Source of the DNA: Streptomyces sp. NBC_00704
GTDB lineage: Bacteria > Actinomycetota > Actinomycetes > Streptomycetales > Streptomycetaceae
Assembly: GCF_036226605.1 (NCBI RefSeq)
Contig: NZ_CP109000.1
Span: forward strand, 7,684,501-7,748,500
Length of the DNA stretch: 64,000 bases
Direction of reading: 5' to 3'
The position numbers were made by a program, and so were the translations under genes. Of this stretch, positions 43,003-52,190 are shown piece by piece (position 1 is the stretch's first letter; the number at the start of each line of letters is the position of its first letter). The notes below the pieces were generated by a model. It made no database searches, was not told the DNA's origin, and worked only from the letters and a program-made list of their open reading frames with translations.

Positions 43003-43884
43003 ATGCCGAAACCCCGTGGAGCCCTTCTACATGGCGTGGAATGCTCGTGGGTGACTGCTGACGGAAGGGAAGATGAAAACGTGTACGTACCGTCGTCTGC
43101 GCGAGCTCTTGATGATGACGAGCGTGAGCTGGTGGAGCTGGCACGCCGCACCATAGACGCGCATACCGACGCCGGGCCCGACGAAGACGGGATCCATACG
43201 ATGGGCGCCGCGGTCATGGCCGCCGACCACCGCATGTTCGCCGGCGTGAACCTCTACCACTTCACCGGCGGGCCCTGCGCCGAACTCGTGGCTCTGGGAG
43301 CCGCGCGAGCCCAGGGCGCCCGCCAGATGCGCTGCATCGTCGCCGTGGGAAACCACGGGCGCGGGATCATCGGCCCGTGCGGACGCGATCGGCAGGTCTT
43401 CGTGGACTACTACCCCACCATGCGTGTCATCGTGCCCACGCCCGCGGGGCCCAGGTCCGTTCTCGCCGCCGATCTGATGCCGCTGACGCAGCGATGGACC
43501 CCCGAAGGCATGAACGGTCTCGACCCCTCGCTCTACCAAGACCCCGAGACGGCCGGCCCCCCGATCATCCGCTTCAACCCCCGCTACCTCGAGGACGTCC
43601 GCTCCGGCGCGAAGACCAGGACCACCCGCTTCCGGGATCCGGCCCGGCCAGGAGCGGCACGGTTGGTGTTCGAGAGCGATCCGGAAGTCGTGCTGCAAGC
43701 AGAGGTGACCGACAGCAGGCAGTGCCTGGTCAGCGACCTCACCGACCAGGACGCGCAAGCCGAGGGACTGACGACCGCAACCGAACTCCGAGGAACCCTC
43801 AAGGGCCACTACCCGGATCTGGTGGACACCGACGAAGTCGACGTGATCACGTTCCGGATCTACGACGAGACAGGTGCCTCCTGA
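43003..43884 (+). CDS. Cytidine deaminase-like / ASCH fusion protein
   Basis: The 293-residue protein joins two nucleic-acid-related domains. Residues about 45-150 have the cytidine deaminase fold (HTMGAAVMAADHRMFAGVN, GPCAELVALGAARAQGA) with CAE, then GPCGRDRQVF where a second zinc Cys would normally follow as PCxxC; here that position is Asp. Residues about 188-290 are an ASCH domain (RYLEDVRSGAKTRTTRFRDP, DSRQCLVSDL), a PUA-like fold linked to RNA or modified-nucleotide binding. It may recognise a modified nucleoside. The first 26 residues may not be translated; a GTG at 43081 is an alternative start. Confidence 0.72.
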   Translation: MPKPRGALLHGVECSWVTADGREDENVYVPSSARALDDDERELVELARRTIDAHTDAGPDEDGIHTMGAAVMAADHRMFAGVNLYHFTGGPCAELVALGAARAQGARQMRCIVAVGNHGRGIIGPCGRDRQVFVDYYPTMRVIVPTPAGPRSVLAADLMPLTQRWTPEGMNGLDPSLYQDPETAGPPIIRFNPRYLEDVRSGAKTRTTRFRDPARPGAARLVFESDPEVVLQAEVTDSRQCLVSDLTDQDAQAEGLTTATELRGTLKGHYPDLVDTDEVDVITFRIYDETGAS

Positions 43885-43917
43885 TAACCGGTGTCCGTTC
43901 CTTCTCCGCCTACCCGA

Positions 43918-44322
43918 CTACTCGACTCCACCGAGACGGAGGGCGTCCCTGAGCTCGCTGAGCTTCTCGGTCGTCGCCGGGGTCCGCTCTCTCGCCTGTC
44001 CGGCGAGTCGGAGGGCATCCTCGATCTCGTTGAGTTTCGCGCTGGGCAGGGCGCCCGCCCGCTCGATCAGGTCGTCCCCGGACACGGTGGTCAGCCACGT
44101 GCAAGGGGTGAAGCCCGGACACGGGAACGCGACCCGCAACACGCCTTCGAAGGGCAGCCCTTCCATGGCGCCAACTACCACTTCCACGCCCAGACCGCTG
44201 ATGTCGACGCCCGCCGGAGCCACGACCTGCATCACCCGGATCCCGGACGCGTCGCCTTCCGACAGCAGTACGACCGGCCGCCGCTCGTCGAACTCGGCCC
44301 ACCAGACTTCACCACGTTGCAC
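43918..44322 (-). CDS. PemK/MazF-family toxin-like protein
   Basis: The 134-residue protein begins VQRGEVWWAEFDERRPVVLL, the hallmark of PemK/MazF endoribonucleases, and continues with VMQVVAPAGVDISG, GVLRVAFPCPGFTPCTWLTT and LIERAGALPSAKLNEIEDAL. MazF relatives cut single-stranded RNA. The C-terminal extension of about 35 residues is charged and helical. No antitoxin gene is visible immediately upstream or downstream, so it is an orphan or the partner is unrecognised. The GTG at 44322 has GGAGG four bases upstream. Confidence 0.75.
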   Translation of the reverse strand: MQRGEVWWAEFDERRPVVLLSEGDASGIRVMQVVAPAGVDISGLGVEVVVGAMEGLPFEGVLRVAFPCPGFTPCTWLTTVSGDDLIERAGALPSAKLNEIEDALRLAGQARERTPATTEKLSELRDALRLGGVE

Positions 44323-44582
44323 ATGTCCTCCTGACACAGGGCCGCTTGCGTACGCTGCGCGACCTGACGGGCTGGGGAAACGCGGACGCACGTGCCGCGG
44401 CATGCACGGGCCGGGCCGACTGGGTGCGTCTCGAGTCCTGTCCGCTCCGCGACCACAGCTCGGCTGCGTCTGAGGAAGAAGCCTCCGCCGTGGCTGACAG
44501 CCTCGGAGCGTGGCGGCCGGAGCTGACGACACGATGACCTGGGATGCCGCGTCCGCTGAGAGACCCGCGAAGGCGGCTGAGC

Positions 44583-45071
44583 CTACGTGAGTTCCTTTCG
44601 CATCAACGTGCACATCGTCTCGTAGCGGCGCAACGACCCATCAGGGGCTTGCTCGTCCCACGAGTCCGGCTGCCGGTCGTACGCGACATAACCCAGCCTT
44701 TCGTAGAGCGCACGTGCCCGGGGGTTGCCCTCCTCCACACCGAGCTCGGCCTGGCGCAGACCGCGGCTCCTGATCCGCAGTTCTGCGGCTTCAACGAGGA
44801 AGGCGCCGATCCCGCACGACTGCAGTGCGGGGTGGACTGCCAGCTGCCACAGAGTGCCGACCCCGTTCTTGACCTGGTAGTCGACGCCGCCTTTCGCCAC
44901 AGGGATGTCCGTTGCAGGGCAGACCGCGAGGTAGTCGACCTCGCCGGTCCGAACACGTTCCAACTGCTTGGCGACGCCGGCCAGGTGGAGGTCGGACCCT
45001 GCCCATCCGCACGACGCCAGGTCCGCATGCACCAGATCACGGGCTGACAGCTTCAACACAACATTGATCAT
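44583..45071 (-). CDS. GNAT acetyltransferase
   Basis: The 162-residue protein is a compact GNAT enzyme: VGTLWQLAVHPALQSCGIGA with acetyl-CoA loop QSCGIGA, then AELGVEEGNPRARALYERLG and YVAYDR, the standard C-terminal signature. The substrate is unknown. The ATG at 45071 is favoured because GGAGG lies eight bases before it; the frame opens further to 45110. Confidence 0.82.
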   Translation of the reverse strand: MINVVLKLSARDLVHADLASCGWAGSDLHLAGVAKQLERVRTGEVDYLAVCPATDIPVAKGGVDYQVKNGVGTLWQLAVHPALQSCGIGAFLVEAAELRIRSRGLRQAELGVEEGNPRARALYERLGYVAYDRQPDSWDEQAPDGSLRRYETMCTLMRKELT

Positions 45072-45166
45072 CTTCAGCACCTCCGGCGAGCCAGCATCCA
45101 TGCCGATCACACAGGACGCAAAGCCATTTCCTCTGCCCGCACCTCTGGCTCACGGGCCACCGCTGC

Positions 45167-45198
45167 TCAGGCGATCAGGCGATCAGGCGATCAGGCAA
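45167..45198. repeat. 8-bp microsatellite
   Basis: TCAGGCGA is repeated three times and then once as TCAGGCAA, followed by partial copies. It lies between the esterase stop and the acetyltransferase start. Such repeats can vary in copy number; no role is evident. Confidence 0.65.
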
Positions 45199-45205
45199 TC
45201 AGCAA

Positions 45206-46054
45206 TCAGGCTAATGCTGGCCGCCACAGCCAGCGCAGGGCATCCGGCAACAAGACGCCGCCGTGATTGGGGCTGTGTCCACCGTCTCCCAGGACGAGGC
45301 GGAAGTCGTAGCCCGCTTCAGCGAGAGCGGCCGCTACGCGCAGGTTCTCGGCGAGCCAGTTCCCCTGCGGCTCGCTCCAGTTCAGGTCGCGGTGGCCCGC
45401 CTGCATGAAGATGCGCAGCGGCTTGCGGGGGACGCGGGAGATGAGGTCTGGATAGGAGTTGCCGTCCGGCATCTGCGCGAAGCTGGACAGGTATCCGATG
45501 GCGCGGCGGAACCTGTCCGGGCGCAGCCACGCCGCGGTGAGGGCGCAGTTGCCGCCGCTGCTCCCGCCGCAGATGCCCCACTTCTCGGGCGACTGGGCGA
45601 TGGCATAGCGCTTCGCCACCTGCGGGATGATCTCGGTGAGGAGGAAGGTGACGTACTGGTCGTCGAGGGCGTCGTACTCGTTGTTGCGGTTCTTCGGATT
45701 CTCCGCGTCGGGGAAGACGCCGGGATCGACGAAGACGCCGATGGTGACGGGGATGTCGCCGCGGTGAACGAGGTTGTCCAGGACGATCGCTCCGCGCACC
45801 TCCCCTTCGGGGTCCAGGTACCACCATCCGTCCTGGAACACCATCAAGGACGCCGGTTCCGCCGGGTCGTACCGGGCGGGTACGTGGACCCAGAACTTCC
45901 GGGACGTTCCGGGGTAGACGTCGCTCTTCCTCCACTCGAACTCGATCGTCTCGCCGACGGGTACGCCCGGCCGGCGAGCGGAATCGGGTCCGTGGACGTA
46001 GCGCACGTCCGACTGGTCGATCGGAAGCGGCTGGTAGGGGATCTCGATAGTCAC
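45206..46054 (-). CDS. Esterase D/enterochelin esterase-like hydrolase
   Basis: The 282-residue protein is an alpha/beta hydrolase of the putative-esterase (Fes/IroE-like) family. The nucleophile elbow is GGSSGG in GICGGSSGGNCALTAAW, and the catalytic His is in GDGGHSPNHGG near the end. An Asp in MQAGHRDLNWSEPQ may complete the triad. There is no signal peptide, so it is probably cytoplasmic. It might hydrolyse siderophore or other esters; no siderophore genes are near. The start is uncertain: GTG at 46054 or TTG at 46093. Confidence 0.82.
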   Translation of the reverse strand: MTIEIPYQPLPIDQSDVRYVHGPDSARRPGVPVGETIEFEWRKSDVYPGTSRKFWVHVPARYDPAEPASLMVFQDGWWYLDPEGEVRGAIVLDNLVHRGDIPVTIGVFVDPGVFPDAENPKNRNNEYDALDDQYVTFLLTEIIPQVAKRYAIAQSPEKWGICGGSSGGNCALTAAWLRPDRFRRAIGYLSSFAQMPDGNSYPDLISRVPRKPLRIFMQAGHRDLNWSEPQGNWLAENLRVAAALAEAGYDFRLVLGDGGHSPNHGGVLLPDALRWLWRPALA

Positions 46055-46435
46055 GGGGAGCAACCGTAGGGCGATCACTGCCCTTCGCGGCAAGGGAGTT
46101 TTCGTCCGGCTCTCCGACTCGTCGTCAGGTTGTCGCCAGGGCCGGGACCGGCGTGTGGGAGAAGCCGCACCCGACGCTGCCGGAGAGGCTGGGGTCGGCG
46201 ACGGGCTGGACTGGTCGCCGGCGTGATCGACCGGCGCCGCCCTCCGCCACGCGACTCAGGCACTCCCGGTCGTGGTCGACTGCCACGCGATTTCCCCCAG
46301 GGCACGCGCGAGGCGAGCCCGGCAGCGGCAGAAGCGGGAGCCGACGCGGCAGCCGGAGTGCCCGCTCGCGCAGCCCCCGTCGCCGCCCTTGACGGTTTCA
46401 GGGCCGTTCCGGGACTTCGTTGACAACGGCGGCCG

Positions 46436-46489
46436 CTCCCCTCCATCATCATTCCACTAATCAATTAGTGGAATGATGATGGAGGGGAG
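46436..46489. promoter_or_regulatory. Perfect 54-bp palindrome at the GntR operon start
   Basis: Two perfect 26-base arms (46436-46461 and 46464-46489) flank a two-base centre. The right arm contains the ribosome site GGAGGGG and reaches the first GTG of the GntR gene. The inner part, ATTCCACTAAT...ATTAGTGGAAT, looks like a GntR operator; the outer part could fold as an mRNA hairpin that hides the ribosome site. Confidence 0.8.
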
Positions 46490-46944
46490 TGGTGGCCGTG
46501 GAGTACCGCATCGACAGGCGGAGCGGGGTCCCTGCCTTCCAGCAGATCGTGCAGCAGACCAAGCAGGCCCTCCGGCTGGGCGTGCTGGTGCCGGGCGACC
46601 GGCTGCCCACCGCCAAGGACGTCGCCGAGACGAGCGCGGTCAATCCGAACACCACCCTGAAGGCGTACCGCGAACTGGAGCGCGAGGGCCTGGTCGAACC
46701 GCGACCGGGCCAGGGCACTTTCGTACGGCGCACGTTGGGCCGCCCCGAGACGGGAACCGACTCGCCCCTGTACGGGGAGCTGGTGGCGTGGATGGCGAAG
46801 GCGGCCGAGGCCGGTCTGGAGCAGGAGGACGTGGCCGCGCTGGTCGCGTCGGCGCTGGAGAAGCAGTACGCCACCGGGGCCACGGCGGTCACGGGGGTCA
46901 CGGGGGTCACGGGTGTCACGACAACGAGGAGCACAGGTGAGTGA
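46489..46944 (+). CDS. GntR/YtrA-family repressor
   Basis: The 151-residue protein has an N-terminal GntR winged helix (VPAFQQIVQQTKQALRLGVL, VPGDRLPTAKDVAE, NTTLKAYRELEREGLVEPRP) and a short helical tail, the YtrA subfamily layout, whose genes usually head ABC-transporter operons. That is the case here: the ATP-binding gene overlaps its end. The C-terminus carries a TGVTGVTGVT repeat from a 9-base DNA repeat near 46890-46918. Several GTG codons (46489, 46492, 46498) could start it; 46498 has the best spacing to GGAGG. Confidence 0.9.
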   Translation: MVAVEYRIDRRSGVPAFQQIVQQTKQALRLGVLVPGDRLPTAKDVAETSAVNPNTTLKAYRELEREGLVEPRPGQGTFVRRTLGRPETGTDSPLYGELVAWMAKAAEAGLEQEDVAALVASALEKQYATGATAVTGVTGVTGVTTTRSTGE

Positions 46945-47881
46945 CGTCATGTACGCGGGGGAGCCGGCGCTCGAGGCGCACGGGCTGGGGATGCGCTACC
47001 GGCGGGGCTGGGCGCTGCGGGACTGCACCTTCCGGCTTCCGGCGGGCAGGATCTGCGGGCTGGTGGGCCCCAACGGCGCGGGCAAGACCACGCTGCTGAA
47101 CCTCGCGGCCCACGTCCTGAAGCCGACGCAGGGCACGCTCAGCCTGTTCGGCGATGCGCCGGGCTCGGTGGAGTCCGGTCGGCGGACAGCCTTCCTCGCG
47201 CAGGAGAAGCCGCTGTTCCGTCGCTTCACCGTGGCGGAGACCCTGCGGCTGGGCCGCGAGCTGAACCCCGGCTGGGACCAGCGCGCCGCGGAGGACATCG
47301 TCCGAGCGGGCAACGTGCCCTTCGACGCGAGGATCGGCACCCTCTCCGGCGGGCAGCGCACCCGCGTCGCGGTCGCCCTCGCCTTCGGCAAGCGCCCCGA
47401 CCTGCTGCTGCTCGACGAGCCGATGTCGGACCTCGACCCGGTCGTGCGCCACGAACTCATGGGCACGCTCCTCGCCGAGGCCGGCGAGCGCGGCACCACC
47501 GTGGTGATGTCCACCCACGTACTCGCCGAACTGGAGAACGTGTGCGACTACCTCGTCGTCGTCGCCGGCGGGGGAGTGCGCCTCGCCGGTGACGTGGACG
47601 ACCTGATGACCGTGCACACCGTGGTCACCGGGGCCAGGGAGGGCGAGGACCTGCCCGCCGCTCTCCGCTACCACACCCTCGTCGAGGCACGCACCAGCGG
47701 ACGGCAGTTCACCGCGCTCATCCGCCCGGAGGGCCCGATCACCGGCCCCTGGGAGGCGGCCGCCCCGAGCATGGAGGAACTCCTGCTCGCCTATCTCCGC
47801 TCACCCGACGCACCGCCGCTGATCACCCCCACCGCCCAGGTTCGGGGCCAGGGGTTGAGCACCGCGAGGACCGCTGCATGA
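46937..47881 (+). CDS. ABC transporter ATP-binding protein
   Basis: The 314-residue protein is an ABC ATPase with Walker A GPNGAGKTT, signature LSGGQRTRVAVALA, Walker B LLLLDEPMSDLD and the H-loop STH. A C-terminal extension of about 90 residues follows the core. It partners with the permease at 47878. The GTG start at 46937 has AGGAG upstream and overlaps the GntR stop by eight bases; its own stop overlaps the permease ATG by four. The three genes form a tightly coupled operon under the palindrome at 46436-46489. Confidence 0.92.
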   Translation: MSDVMYAGEPALEAHGLGMRYRRGWALRDCTFRLPAGRICGLVGPNGAGKTTLLNLAAHVLKPTQGTLSLFGDAPGSVESGRRTAFLAQEKPLFRRFTVAETLRLGRELNPGWDQRAAEDIVRAGNVPFDARIGTLSGGQRTRVAVALAFGKRPDLLLLDEPMSDLDPVVRHELMGTLLAEAGERGTTVVMSTHVLAELENVCDYLVVVAGGGVRLAGDVDDLMTVHTVVTGAREGEDLPAALRYHTLVEARTSGRQFTALIRPEGPITGPWEAAAPSMEELLLAYLRSPDAPPLITPTAQVRGQGLSTARTAA

Positions 47882-48972
47882 GCACCTTCACCAGCCCCTC
47901 GACCGACGACACGAACAGGACGACGGCCCGGACGATGAACGGCACAATGAACGCAACCATGAACGGACCCCGGCACGGGGCCAGGAACGCGACCACCACA
48001 CAGGCCGCCCGGCGCCCCCGGCTGAGCGGGATGACCTGGCTGGTCTGGCGCCAGCACCGGGCCGCGTTCTGGACCGTCATCGCCGCCACCGTCCTCGGCG
48101 TGGCCTGGATCGCCTACCAGCGCGGCCAGATGACGGATTTCCTCGACGCCTACGGCTTTCCCGCCAAGAGCCTCGACGACGCGGAGGAGGAGTTCAAGCC
48201 TTACGCCGGCGCGTTCACGTCCGTCACCACCGGTCTCACGGCGATACCCGTCATCCTCGGCGTCCTCCTCGGCGCCCCGCTGTTCGCGGGCGACCTGGAG
48301 AACGGCACGGCCAAGCTGATCGCCGCCCAGTCCGTGAGCCGCAACCGCTGGCTCGCCATGAAGCTGGGGTTGACCGGGCTGGTGGTCGTACCGACCACGG
48401 CCGCGCTGTCGGCTGCGTTCGCCTGGTGGTGGAGCCCCGTCAAGTCCGACTACGTCGACTTCGGTTGGGCCTCCAGGGAGTTCTTCAACACCACGGGACC
48501 GGTGCCCGTCGCCCTCAGCCTCCTCTCCGTGGTCGGCGGGGCGGCGATCGGCGTGCTCCTGCGCCGCACACTGGCGGCCATGGTCGTGACCCTCGGATTC
48601 ACCGTCGTCCTCCAGGCCGTCTGGGGCTCCGTCAAGCTGTCGCTGGGCGACATCGTCACGGTCACCAGCAAGCCCGTCAGCCCCGGCAGCCTGATCACTT
48701 TCCCGGAGGTGCCCCGCACCGCGCACTGGCTCGGCACCTCGTATGTCAGCGGCAGCGGGAAACTGCTCGACGTGACCACGTGTACGGAAGCGCTGGGCGA
48801 GGAGGCGACCAGCGCGTGCATGAAGAAGGCGGACATCGTCGGCGCGTCGATCGACTACATCCCCATGTCGCAGATGAGCGGCATGCAGTGGTTCGGATCC
48901 TCGATCCTCTTCGCCCTGACGGCCTGCGTCGTGGTGTTCCTCTTCGTCTGGTGTCGTAAGCGGCTCGTCTGA
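47878..48972 (+). CDS. ABC-2 type permease
   Basis: The 364-residue protein is an integral membrane partner of the ATPase, with about six hydrophobic segments, the first at residues 62-80 (WTVIAATVLGVAWIAYQ). The ABC-2 pattern GAPLFAGDLENGTAKLIAAQ marks the family. A large external loop near residues 260-330 includes two cysteines. The Asn/Thr/Met-rich first 45 residues (NGTMNATMNG) look disordered. The transported compound is unknown; YtrA-type systems often respond to cell-envelope stress. It is last in the operon. Confidence 0.88.
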   Translation: MSTFTSPSTDDTNRTTARTMNGTMNATMNGPRHGARNATTTQAARRPRLSGMTWLVWRQHRAAFWTVIAATVLGVAWIAYQRGQMTDFLDAYGFPAKSLDDAEEEFKPYAGAFTSVTTGLTAIPVILGVLLGAPLFAGDLENGTAKLIAAQSVSRNRWLAMKLGLTGLVVVPTTAALSAAFAWWWSPVKSDYVDFGWASREFFNTTGPVPVALSLLSVVGGAAIGVLLRRTLAAMVVTLGFTVVLQAVWGSVKLSLGDIVTVTSKPVSPGSLITFPEVPRTAHWLGTSYVSGSGKLLDVTTCTEALGEEATSACMKKADIVGASIDYIPMSQMSGMQWFGSSILFALTACVVVFLFVWCRKRLV

Positions 48973-49190
48973 GCAGCCGTTCACCCGCAGGCCGGGTCGC
49001 GGTCGGCGGAGGCGGTCCGGGCCCAGGCCGCGATTGAGCGGAGGCGCTGGGAGTCGTGCGCACCGTCAGGGTTGGGCGGCTCCCGCCAGGGGGAGCCTGT
49101 CCTGCGGACCGCTGACCGACGCGAAACCCCTGTGGTGCAGCGGCCGTTGTTCAAGTGCCGGAATGACTTCAGGGATGGAGTTGATGCACG

Positions 49191-51503
49191 GTGGAACGAC
49201 GCTTGCCGGTGGCGACGCACTGGGGCAGTTTCGTAGCCGTGGTCGATTCCGGCCGACTGCTGCGCATCGAACCCCGGGCTGACGACCCCGCGCCCTCGCC
49301 GATCGGCCCGGGCATGGTGACGGCTGCCGAGGACCGTGCGCGTGTGCGGCGTCCCGCCGTGCGCAAAGGATGGCTCGACGGCTCGCCGCGCGTCGGTGAC
49401 ACGGCCCGAGGCGCGGACGCCTTCGTGGAGGTCAGTTGGGACGAAGCGCTCACCCTGGTGAGCGAGGAATTGCGCCGAGTGCGCGAACGGCACGGGAACA
49501 GCGCGGTGTTCGGCGGTTCGTACGGCTGGGCCAGCGCGGGCGGGTTCCACAACGCCCAGGGCCAGCTCCAGCGGTTCCTGGCGCTGGGCGGGGGCTACAC
49601 CGACTCGCGCAACACGTACAGCACCGCCGCTCTCGAGGTCATCCTTCCGCATGTGATCGGCGGGGCTCCCTGGAGTTACCAGTCCCGGATGCCGATGTGG
49701 GACGAGATCGCCGAGAACTGTGAGCTCGTGGTGGCGTTCGGGGGACTGGCCCTGAAGAACAGCCAGATCAACCCCGGCGGGCTGGCCCGCCACCGGACGC
49801 GCGACCTACAGCGCAAGTGCCGTGAGGCCGGGGTGCGGTTCGTGAACGCCAGCCCGATCCGCAGTGACACCGCCGACTTCCTCGACGCCGAGTGGCTGCC
49901 GGTCGTCCCCAACACCGACACCGCCCTGATGCTCGGCATCGCACACACGATGCTGGTCAACGATTGGCACGACGAGGACTTCCTCACCCGCTGCTGCGAG
50001 GGGTTCGACCGCTTCGCCTCCTACCTGACCGGTGACGTGGACGGCGTCGTCAAGGACGCCGACTGGGCCGGCGGGATCACGGGCATCGGTCGCGACACGA
50101 TCACCGATCTCGCCCGCCGCCTGTCCGCACACCGTTCCCTCATCATGGTCAACTACGCCGTACAGCGGGCGGACCACGGTGAGCAGCCGATCTGGATGTC
50201 GGTCGTGCTGGCGGCCATGGCGGGTTCGCTGGGACGCCCCGGCTGCGGTTGGGGCGCGGGCTACGCGACGATGGACGCGACCGGTGTCGCCCCGGGCCGC
50301 CCGTCCGTGGCGTCGATGCCGCGGGTGGCGAACCCTGTCGCGGACTTCATTCCGGTCGCCCGGATCGCCGACACCCTGCTGGAACCGGGCACGACCATCG
50401 ACTACGACGGTCAGCGCCTGACCCTGCCGGACCTGCGCCTGATCTACTGGTGCGGAGGGAACCCCTTCCACCACCACCAGGACCTCCACCGCCTCACCCG
50501 AGCCTGGCAGCGCCCGGACACGGTGGTGGTCCACGAAGCCTGGTGGAACACCACGGCGAAGTTCGCCGACATCGTGCTTCCCGTCGCGACCAGCCTGGAG
50601 CGTGACGACTTCGCCGCGGGGTTCTCCGACCCTCACCTCACCGCGATGCCGAAGGTCCGCGAGCCGGCCGGCGAGGCACGCACCGACCACCAGATCTTCG
50701 CCGCTCTGGCCGCACGGCTCGGCTACGAGCGCGACTTCACCCAAGCCCGTACCGAGATCGAATGGGTCCGGCACCTCTACGCCCAGACATGTGCGAACCT
50801 CGGCGACGACGCGGCCCTGCCGGACTTCGACGACTTCTGGCAACGCCCCTCCGGTGTCGAACTGCCGGCGCTCAGCGGGCCGTTTCCCGGCAGCTTCGAA
50901 GCACTGCGCTCCGATCCGCAGGGCTTCCCCCTGACGACGCCGTCGGGCCGGATCGAGATCTTCTCCGAGGAGATCGACTCGTTCGGCTACGACGACTGCG
51001 CCGGCCATCCGACGTGGTTCGAGCCCGTGGAGTGGCTTCGCGCCGACCTGGCGGACCGCTTCCCGCTGCACCTGATCTCGAATCAGCCCGCCTCACGCCT
51101 GCACAGCCAGTACGACAACGGCGGCCACAGCCTCAAGTCGAAGATCCACGGCCGCGAGCCCGTGACGATCAACCCGCAGGACGCGGCATCACGCGGTATC
51201 GAGGACGGCATGATCGTGCGCGTCTTCAACGAGCGAGGCGGCTGCCTGGCGGGCGCGGTCCTGTCGGACGCCGTCATGCCCGGCGTCGTCCAGCTGTCCA
51301 CCGGGGCGTGGTGGGACCCGGCCCAGCCGGGCCGGAGCGGAACCCTGGACCGCCACGGCAACCCCAACACCCTCACCGGGGACCGCGGGTGCTCCCGTCT
51401 GTCCCAGGGACCCAGCGCGCACAGTGCGCTCGTCGACGTCGAGGTCCACGACGGGCCGGTCGAGGAGGTACTCGCGTTCACACCACCACACCTCGAACGC
51501 TGA
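49191..51503 (+). CDS. Molybdopterin oxidoreductase (BisC/TorA type)
   Basis: The 770-residue protein is a molybdopterin guanine dinucleotide enzyme of the DMSO-reductase family, closest in pattern to biotin-sulfoxide and TMAO reductases. GGSYGWASAGGFHNAQGQLQ places the Mo-ligand serine, and IYWCGGNPFHHHQDLHRLTR, VVHEAWWNTTAKFADIVLPV and the C-terminal NGGHSLKSKIHGREPVTINP line the cofactor. There is no N-terminal Fe-S motif and no Tat signal, so it is probably cytoplasmic like BisC, reducing S- or N-oxides. The GTG at 49191 has GGAG ten bases upstream. It is monocistronic. Confidence 0.88.
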   Translation: MERRLPVATHWGSFVAVVDSGRLLRIEPRADDPAPSPIGPGMVTAAEDRARVRRPAVRKGWLDGSPRVGDTARGADAFVEVSWDEALTLVSEELRRVRERHGNSAVFGGSYGWASAGGFHNAQGQLQRFLALGGGYTDSRNTYSTAALEVILPHVIGGAPWSYQSRMPMWDEIAENCELVVAFGGLALKNSQINPGGLARHRTRDLQRKCREAGVRFVNASPIRSDTADFLDAEWLPVVPNTDTALMLGIAHTMLVNDWHDEDFLTRCCEGFDRFASYLTGDVDGVVKDADWAGGITGIGRDTITDLARRLSAHRSLIMVNYAVQRADHGEQPIWMSVVLAAMAGSLGRPGCGWGAGYATMDATGVAPGRPSVASMPRVANPVADFIPVARIADTLLEPGTTIDYDGQRLTLPDLRLIYWCGGNPFHHHQDLHRLTRAWQRPDTVVVHEAWWNTTAKFADIVLPVATSLERDDFAAGFSDPHLTAMPKVREPAGEARTDHQIFAALAARLGYERDFTQARTEIEWVRHLYAQTCANLGDDAALPDFDDFWQRPSGVELPALSGPFPGSFEALRSDPQGFPLTTPSGRIEIFSEEIDSFGYDDCAGHPTWFEPVEWLRADLADRFPLHLISNQPASRLHSQYDNGGHSLKSKIHGREPVTINPQDAASRGIEDGMIVRVFNERGGCLAGAVLSDAVMPGVVQLSTGAWWDPAQPGRSGTLDRHGNPNTLTGDRGCSRLSQGPSAHSALVDVEVHDGPVEEVLAFTPPHLER

Positions 51504-51638
51504 AACGAAGCGGCCCCGACGACGGGCGAGTTTGCCGTGTTCACCGTCGCCGGAGACCCGGACGGCGGGCCCGACCGGTGCCCGGCCTCAGACGAGGGCG
51601 TTTGCGTCACCGTAATCACGTGAATACGGTGCGCAGCC

Positions 51639-52190
51639 ATGAGCGCACTTCAAGATCTCAAGTACGGCCAGTGGTTCCGGGGCGCCGATGTCGACGGCGA
51701 CGGGTTCATCACCCAGCGCGACGTCCGCATGATGAGCGAGCGCTACATCAGCGCCCGCGAGACCACCCCGGATCAGGAGACCGTCCGCCGGCTCACCGAC
51801 GGGATGGACCAGTTCTGGTCGAACGTCATCGCCCCGATGGATCAGGACGGTGACGGGAAGGTCGACGTGCGGGAGATGACCGCCGGCTTCAAGAGCGTCC
51901 TGACCGACCGCGCGCTCTACCCGCAGCAGATCGAGCCGGTCACCGACTGCTTCTTCGACCTGGTCGACCTCAACGGAGACGGCAAGATCGACCAGGCCGA
52001 GTTCCAGCAGATGTTCGACTCGGTCGCCGCCGTCCCCGGCGAGGACTGCGCAGCCGTCTTCGCCGCTCTGGACCTCGATGGCTCCGGCGGACTGGACCGC
52101 GACGAGTTCCACCAGGCGGTCGAGGAGTTCTTCTACGGCAACGACCCCGACGCCCCCGCCAACCACATCTTCGGCAAGGTCCACGCCTGA
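51639..52190 (+). CDS. Four-EF-hand calcium-binding protein
   Basis: The 183-residue protein has four EF-hand loops: DVDGDGFITQRD, DQDGDGKVDVRE, DLNGDGKIDQAE and DLDGSGGLDRDE, all with intact ligand positions. This is the sarcoplasmic-calcium-binding/CabC-like layout of streptomycetes, where such proteins buffer calcium during development. There is no signal peptide, so it is cytoplasmic. It is monocistronic and convergent with the small gene at 52573. Confidence 0.9.
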   Translation: MSALQDLKYGQWFRGADVDGDGFITQRDVRMMSERYISARETTPDQETVRRLTDGMDQFWSNVIAPMDQDGDGKVDVREMTAGFKSVLTDRALYPQQIEPVTDCFFDLVDLNGDGKIDQAEFQQMFDSVAAVPGEDCAAVFAALDLDGSGGLDRDEFHQAVEEFFYGNDPDAPANHIFGKVHA

